From Peribacillus kribbensis DSM 17871 (lineage in GTDB: Bacteria; Bacillota; Bacilli; Bacillales; DSM-1321), in NCBI RefSeq assembly GCF_000430765.1, contig NZ_AUMQ01000030.1, forward strand, positions 124,001 to 188,000: a stretch of 64,000 nucleotides of DNA, given 5' to 3'. Made by a program: the position numbers and the translations under genes. The first letter of the stretch is position 1, and every line of letters starts with the position of its first letter. Below are positions 60,239-64,000 of the stretch, in pieces. A model generated the notes under the pieces. That model was not told the DNA's origin. It made no database searches and saw only the letters and a program-made list of their open reading frames with translations.

Positions 60239-62089
60239 ATGTGTGGAATAACTGGATGGGTCCACTATCAAAAAAATCTTGCGAACGAAACAGCGATTCT
60301 TGAAAAAATGACACATACTCTTAAACGGCGCGGGCCGGATGAAACGAATATCTGGACAGAAACGCATGCAGGCTTTGGACATAAAAGGCTGATCGTTGTT
60401 GACCCGGAGGGCGGAAAGCAGCCGATGACAAAGGAAGCGGAAATGAGCCGGTACACCCTTTGCTATAATGGCGAGTTGTACAACACAGACGATTTGAGAA
60501 AAGAACTCCTAATTAAAGGATATTCCTTTCATAGCCATTCTGATACAGAAGTATTGCTTGCCTCCTATATAGAATGGAAAGAAAAATGCGTGGAATTTTT
60601 AAATGGGATATTCGCGTTCGCTGTCTGGGACAGCAAGGAACAAAAATTGTTCATGGGCAGGGACCGCTTAGGAGTGAAGCCGCTCTTTTATGCTGAAAGG
60701 GATGGGGGTCTGCTGTTTGCCTCCGAGTTAAAGGCCCTGCTTGCCCATCCTTCTGTCCCAGCTGAGCTTGACCGCGAAGGCCTAGCCGAAGTATTCGGGC
60801 TTGGGCCGTCACGGACGCCGGGATCCGGTATTTTCAAGAATGTGAAAGAGCTGCGCCCGGCTCATTCATTATCCTTTTCGCGGGATGGACTAAAGATATG
60901 GCGCTATTGGAATGTCAAAAGCAAGGAGCATAAGGAAAGCCTGGAAGAAACAGCCGACACGGTCGGATTTTTATTGAAGGATGCGGTGAAAAGACAGCTG
61001 GTTTCCGATGTTCCGCTCTGCACCTTCCTCTCCGGCGGGCTTGATTCGAGCGCCATTACAGCGATAGCGGCGAACCAGTTTGCAGCAGAAGGGAAAGGGC
61101 AGCTTCATACGTATTCCATAGATTATGAGGATAATGATAAATACTTTAAGGCAGATGACTTTCAGCCCAATTCGGATGGCCCGTGGATCAGGAGGATGTC
61201 AGAGGCTTTTGGCACCCAGCATCACAGCCATGTGATCTCGCAAGATGCATTGAGCGATTTTCTGGCGGATGCCATGAGGGTGAGGGATATGCCGGGGATG
61301 GCTGATGTCGACTCCTCGCTTCTATGGTTTTGCAGGGAAATAAAAAATGACTTTGTTGTGAGCCTTTCCGGTGAATGCGCGGACGAGATTTTCGGGGGCT
61401 ACCCGTGGTTTCATAGAGAAGATGATTTAACCAGGGGCAGTTTTCCCTGGATGAGATCGATTGGGGAACGGCAGTCGCTGCTGAGGGGATCCTGGCAGGA
61501 AGCTCTCAAACTGGAAAGCTATGTGCAGCAGCGGTATGAAGAGACCCTTGCAGAGGTACCTGTATTGGAAGGCGAAGCACCTGCAGAGGCAAAAAGGCGA
61601 GAATTGTTTTATCTGAATATGGTCTGGTTCATGACAACATTGCTGGATCGAAAGGACCGAATGAGCATGGGGGCGAGCCTTGAGGTGAGAGTGCCCTTTG
61701 CCGACCACAGGCTTGTGGAATATGTCTGGAATATTCCATGGGAGCAGAAAATGGCTGGAGGACGTGAAAAGGGCATCCTGAGAAAGGCGCTTGAAGGAGT
61801 CCTTCCGGAAGAAGTGCTGTACCGGAAGAAAAGCCCATATCCAAAAACCCACAACCCAGCTTACACACTCATGGTTCAGGAGATGCTGATTAGAAGGCTT
61901 GCGAATAAGGACTCTGTACTGCATGAATTATTCAACAAAGATAAATTGAATGACTTAATCAAGACAGGCGGAAACTCCTTTAAAATCCCTTGGTTCGGCC
62001 AGCTCATGAAGGGTCCTCAGCTGCTCGCTTATTTAACACAGCTTGATATGTGGTTTGAAGAGTATCGCATTAAAATTATAGAATCATAG
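60239..62089 (+). CDS. asnO: Asparagine synthase (glutamine-hydrolysing) AsnO
   Basis: A 616-residue enzyme. The N-terminal nucleophile is Cys2 (MCGITGW), which defines the start at 60239; the ATG at 60233 would hide it. The glutaminase domain (about 1-190) carries KRRGPDE and YNGELYNTDDL. The synthetase domain has the P-loop FLSGGLDSSA (about 264) and SGECADEIFGGYPWF. AAAGGACG lies seven bases before the ATG. It makes asparagine from aspartate and glutamine during sporulation in B. subtilis. A hairpin follows. Confidence 0.94.
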   Translation: MCGITGWVHYQKNLANETAILEKMTHTLKRRGPDETNIWTETHAGFGHKRLIVVDPEGGKQPMTKEAEMSRYTLCYNGELYNTDDLRKELLIKGYSFHSHSDTEVLLASYIEWKEKCVEFLNGIFAFAVWDSKEQKLFMGRDRLGVKPLFYAERDGGLLFASELKALLAHPSVPAELDREGLAEVFGLGPSRTPGSGIFKNVKELRPAHSLSFSRDGLKIWRYWNVKSKEHKESLEETADTVGFLLKDAVKRQLVSDVPLCTFLSGGLDSSAITAIAANQFAAEGKGQLHTYSIDYEDNDKYFKADDFQPNSDGPWIRRMSEAFGTQHHSHVISQDALSDFLADAMRVRDMPGMADVDSSLLWFCREIKNDFVVSLSGECADEIFGGYPWFHREDDLTRGSFPWMRSIGERQSLLRGSWQEALKLESYVQQRYEETLAEVPVLEGEAPAEAKRRELFYLNMVWFMTTLLDRKDRMSMGASLEVRVPFADHRLVEYVWNIPWEQKMAGGREKGILRKALEGVLPEEVLYRKKSPYPKTHNPAYTLMVQEMLIRRLANKDSVLHELFNKDKLNDLIKTGGNSFKIPWFGQLMKGPQLLAYLTQLDMWFEEYRIKIIES

Positions 62090-62591
62090 AACGGGAGGCT
62101 CCACAGACTGTGGAGCCTTAAACATGTGAAAGGATCTTTACAAGAGTCTTTCGTTCTTTCTAGAGCAGCATGATGGGGCTCCATAGAGAAGGCTAACATC
62201 AAAAAAATTTTGCAGGAAAAAGACGTATGTATGCAATCGTTTTCTTTATCTTGCTGCAGCCACTTCCAAAGTCTTCTCATCGTTCATTCACTCTGGTTAA
62301 GCCACTTTCATACAAGTTAGATATTCTATTTGTGTTAAAGTCGAAATATATAGTAGAGAGGAAGATAGAAAGGGTAGCAGCATCTGAATTTCTTTTTCAT
62401 TTTGTAAAAAATGCTTGTAAAACCATCCGTAGAAGGTATAATTATGACTAAAGTTTGTGCAATCGTTTTCACAAAGAACCAGCAAATTCCCCAGAGGCCC
62501 AAAACAGAGGTCTTTTCAGCAGTTTGACGGCTGCATCTTAAAAAGGCTAATCTAATAGAGGCTATAGAGAGATTAATAAGGGGAGATTATC
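62090..62591. other. Gene-free region between asnO and the GH13 gene
   Basis: Contains the asnO hairpin and a promoter-like pair, TTGACG (62524-62529), 18 bases, TAATCT (62548-62553), 43 bases before the next start codon. The short open frames here lack ribosome binding sites. Nothing else recognisable. Confidence 0.55.
62095..62122 (+). terminator. Hairpin after asnO
   Basis: GGCTCCACA pairs perfectly with TGTGGAGCC around GAC. The T run is short (TTAAA), so termination may be partial. Confidence 0.6.
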
Positions 62592-64000
62592 ATGAAGAAA
62601 AGATTATGGGCTCTTTTTTTACTGCCGTTCCTTCTGGTGTATTCGCACCCTGCCGACGCGCAGAGCAGCCAGGATGACCGCGGATGGCGGGATGAGAATG
62701 TGTATTTTATCATGGTGGACCGCTTTAAAAATGGAGAAACAAAAAATGATTATGATGTAAACGTGAATGACCCCAAGGCTTATAATGGCGGAGATTTTAA
62801 AGGGATCATTCAGGAACTGGATTACATAAAAGACTTGGGCTTTACCTCAATATGGCTGTCGCCGGTATTTGACAATGATGATAAAGGGTACCACGGCAAT
62901 TGGATACATGATTTTTACAAGACGGATGAACATTTTGGAACAATGAAGGAGTTTAAACAGCTGGTGAAGGAAGCGCATAAGAGGAATCTTAAAGTGATCC
63001 TCGATTTTGTGGCGGACCATACAGGACCCGATCATCCTTGGGTGAATGATCCTTCCAAAAAGAATTGGTTTCAGGAAAACAAGCCGGTCCAGAACTCGAA
63101 TCATCAACAAGAAGTCCGGGATAACCTCCCTGCCTTAAACCAGGAAAACCCGGAAACCCGCAAATATCTGCTTGATGCAGCCAAGTGGTGGATTAACGAG
63201 ACAGATATTGACGGATATGGGCTGGACATAGCGGATACTGTTCCCCTGGATTTCTGGGCGGATTTTTCGAAAGCCGTAAAATCGGTAAAATCTGATTTTT
63301 ATCTGCTTGGAGAGGCAGAGCAGGACAATCCTGCGAAGCTTGCCCAGTATCAAAAAACGGGGATAGACGGGGTGGTGGATGTTCCGCAGAATCCTTATCT
63401 GCGAAGGATCTTTGCGGCGCCGGACAGAAGCCTGAAAGATGCTTTTCTTTCCCTGAAAAAGAACAAGGAATCGTTCGATCATCCGGAGCTTCTCGGGAAT
63501 TTCATGGATAATGAAGATATGCCGCGTTTCACAAGCGATATTGTCCGCAATAAACAAAACCCGGCAACGAGGTGGAACCTTGCGTTGTCCTACTTATACA
63601 CCTCGCCTGAAATGCCAATCGTCTACTATGGATCCGAGATTGCCCTGAATGGCGGCAATGATCCGGACAATCGCCGGCTGATGGGCTTTAAAGCTGAAAC
63701 AGACATTATCGATTATTTAACCAAGCTGGGCAAGCTGAGAAATGAACATAAAGCACTCACACGGGGCGACATGGAAGTCCTGTATGATAAAAATGGTATG
63801 GCCGTCTTTAAAAGGCATTATAAAGGTGAAACCCTTGTGGTGGTAATCAATAATACCTCTAAATCACAGTCGGTCGATATTGATGATTCAAAACTTGCCA
63901 AAAATCAAGAACTCCGCGGGCTTCTTGATGGAGATCTTGTAAGGAGCAAGGTAAGCAGCTATCACATCATTCTGGACCGTGAAAAAACAGAGGTTTATAC
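62592..64000 (+). CDS. Secreted GH13 (alpha-amylase family) glycosidase, partial
   Basis: 469 codons visible, open to the right edge. A signal peptide (KKRLWALFLLPFLLVYSHPA) ends near residue 23. A TIM-barrel GH13 domain follows. Region I is LDFVADHTG (Asp138), region II GYGLDIAD (nucleophile Asp212), region III LLGEAEQ (acid Glu241), and region IV MDNEDMPR (Asp309). The canonical Asn, Arg and His of regions I, II and IV are Asp142, Gly210 and Glu308. A beta-sandwich C-domain begins near residue 395. AAGGGGAG precedes the ATG. Probably acts on an alpha-glucan outside the cell; specificity cannot be given. Confidence 0.85.
   Translation, partial: MKKRLWALFLLPFLLVYSHPADAQSSQDDRGWRDENVYFIMVDRFKNGETKNDYDVNVNDPKAYNGGDFKGIIQELDYIKDLGFTSIWLSPVFDNDDKGYHGNWIHDFYKTDEHFGTMKEFKQLVKEAHKRNLKVILDFVADHTGPDHPWVNDPSKKNWFQENKPVQNSNHQQEVRDNLPALNQENPETRKYLLDAAKWWINETDIDGYGLDIADTVPLDFWADFSKAVKSVKSDFYLLGEAEQDNPAKLAQYQKTGIDGVVDVPQNPYLRRIFAAPDRSLKDAFLSLKKNKESFDHPELLGNFMDNEDMPRFTSDIVRNKQNPATRWNLALSYLYTSPEMPIVYYGSEIALNGGNDPDNRRLMGFKAETDIIDYLTKLGKLRNEHKALTRGDMEVLYDKNGMAVFKRHYKGETLVVVINNTSKSQSVDIDDSKLAKNQELRGLLDGDLVRSKVSSYHIILDREKTEVY

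Overview
The window is chromosomal DNA of an endospore-forming member of the Bacillaceae. The evidence is gene order: it follows the Bacillus subtilis yha-ecs-hem-yhf-comK-add-gerP-asnO stretch over almost its whole length. Ribosome binding sites are strong (AGGAGG type), TTG and GTG starts are frequent, and there are sporulation, germination (gerPABCDEF) and competence (comK) genes. The genus cannot be fixed from this sequence; a Cytobacillus or Mesobacillus-like bacillus is a guess. I see no prophage, insertion sequence, CRISPR array, tRNA or rRNA.

Layout. 1-495 holds a palindromic repeat and a folded, possibly RNA-coding segment. 496-12563 carries yhaX, hemZ, yhaR, yhzD, the ABC exporter yhaQP, the nuclease pair yhaO-yhaN, the exoribonuclease yhaM, and yhaL. 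12698-17924 has the foldase prsA, small membrane and spore-type proteins, the regulator hpr, yhaH, a DUF3231 protein and an ECF S component. 18075-24812 has a short-chain dehydrogenase, a drug/metabolite transporter, a TerB-like protein, a low-complexity membrane protein, a flavin monooxygenase, trpP (with a clear TRAP-type leader), serC and hit. 24813-26136 is a 1.3 kb gene-free region with a 52-bp tandem array in which every unit can form a hairpin. 26137-31629 has ecsABC, a PAP2 phosphatase, a DUF2515 protein, a small membrane protein and an Arg-Glu repeat protein. 31792-37247 is the haem region: hmoB divergent from hemEHY, then yhgD and yhfH.

37419-46985 runs yhfI-lplJ, the acyl-CoA ligase lcfB with a FadR-type operator, an enoyl-CoA hydratase, azlCD, the M48 protease yhfN, an IDEAL-domain protein divergent from comK, and yhjD/yhjE. 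47153-54351 is addB-addA. 54527-56552 is the gerP operon on the minus strand with a sigma-K type promoter. 56724-59321 is a DUF418 protein, a P-loop protein and yisK. 59400-62089 is yisN and asnO. A GH13 glycosidase with an unusual active site runs off the right edge.

How the genes fit together. HemE, HemH and HemY form the late coproporphyrin-dependent haem branch, HemZ is related to the oxygen-independent enzyme, and HmoB degrades haem. AddAB repairs double-strand breaks and would act with YhaO/YhaN-type nucleases. LcfB and two enoyl-CoA hydratases point to fatty acid degradation. GerP, YhaL, the YjcZ-like peptide and AsnO belong to sporulation or germination.

The least explained items are the 52-bp hairpin array (25073-25614), the folded element at 190-355, the Arg-Glu repeat protein (31267-31629), and several enzymes with altered catalytic residues (YhaX, YhfI, the P-loop protein at 57899, and the GH13 protein). 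All functional names come from reading translated sequence and gene order; no database search was run.
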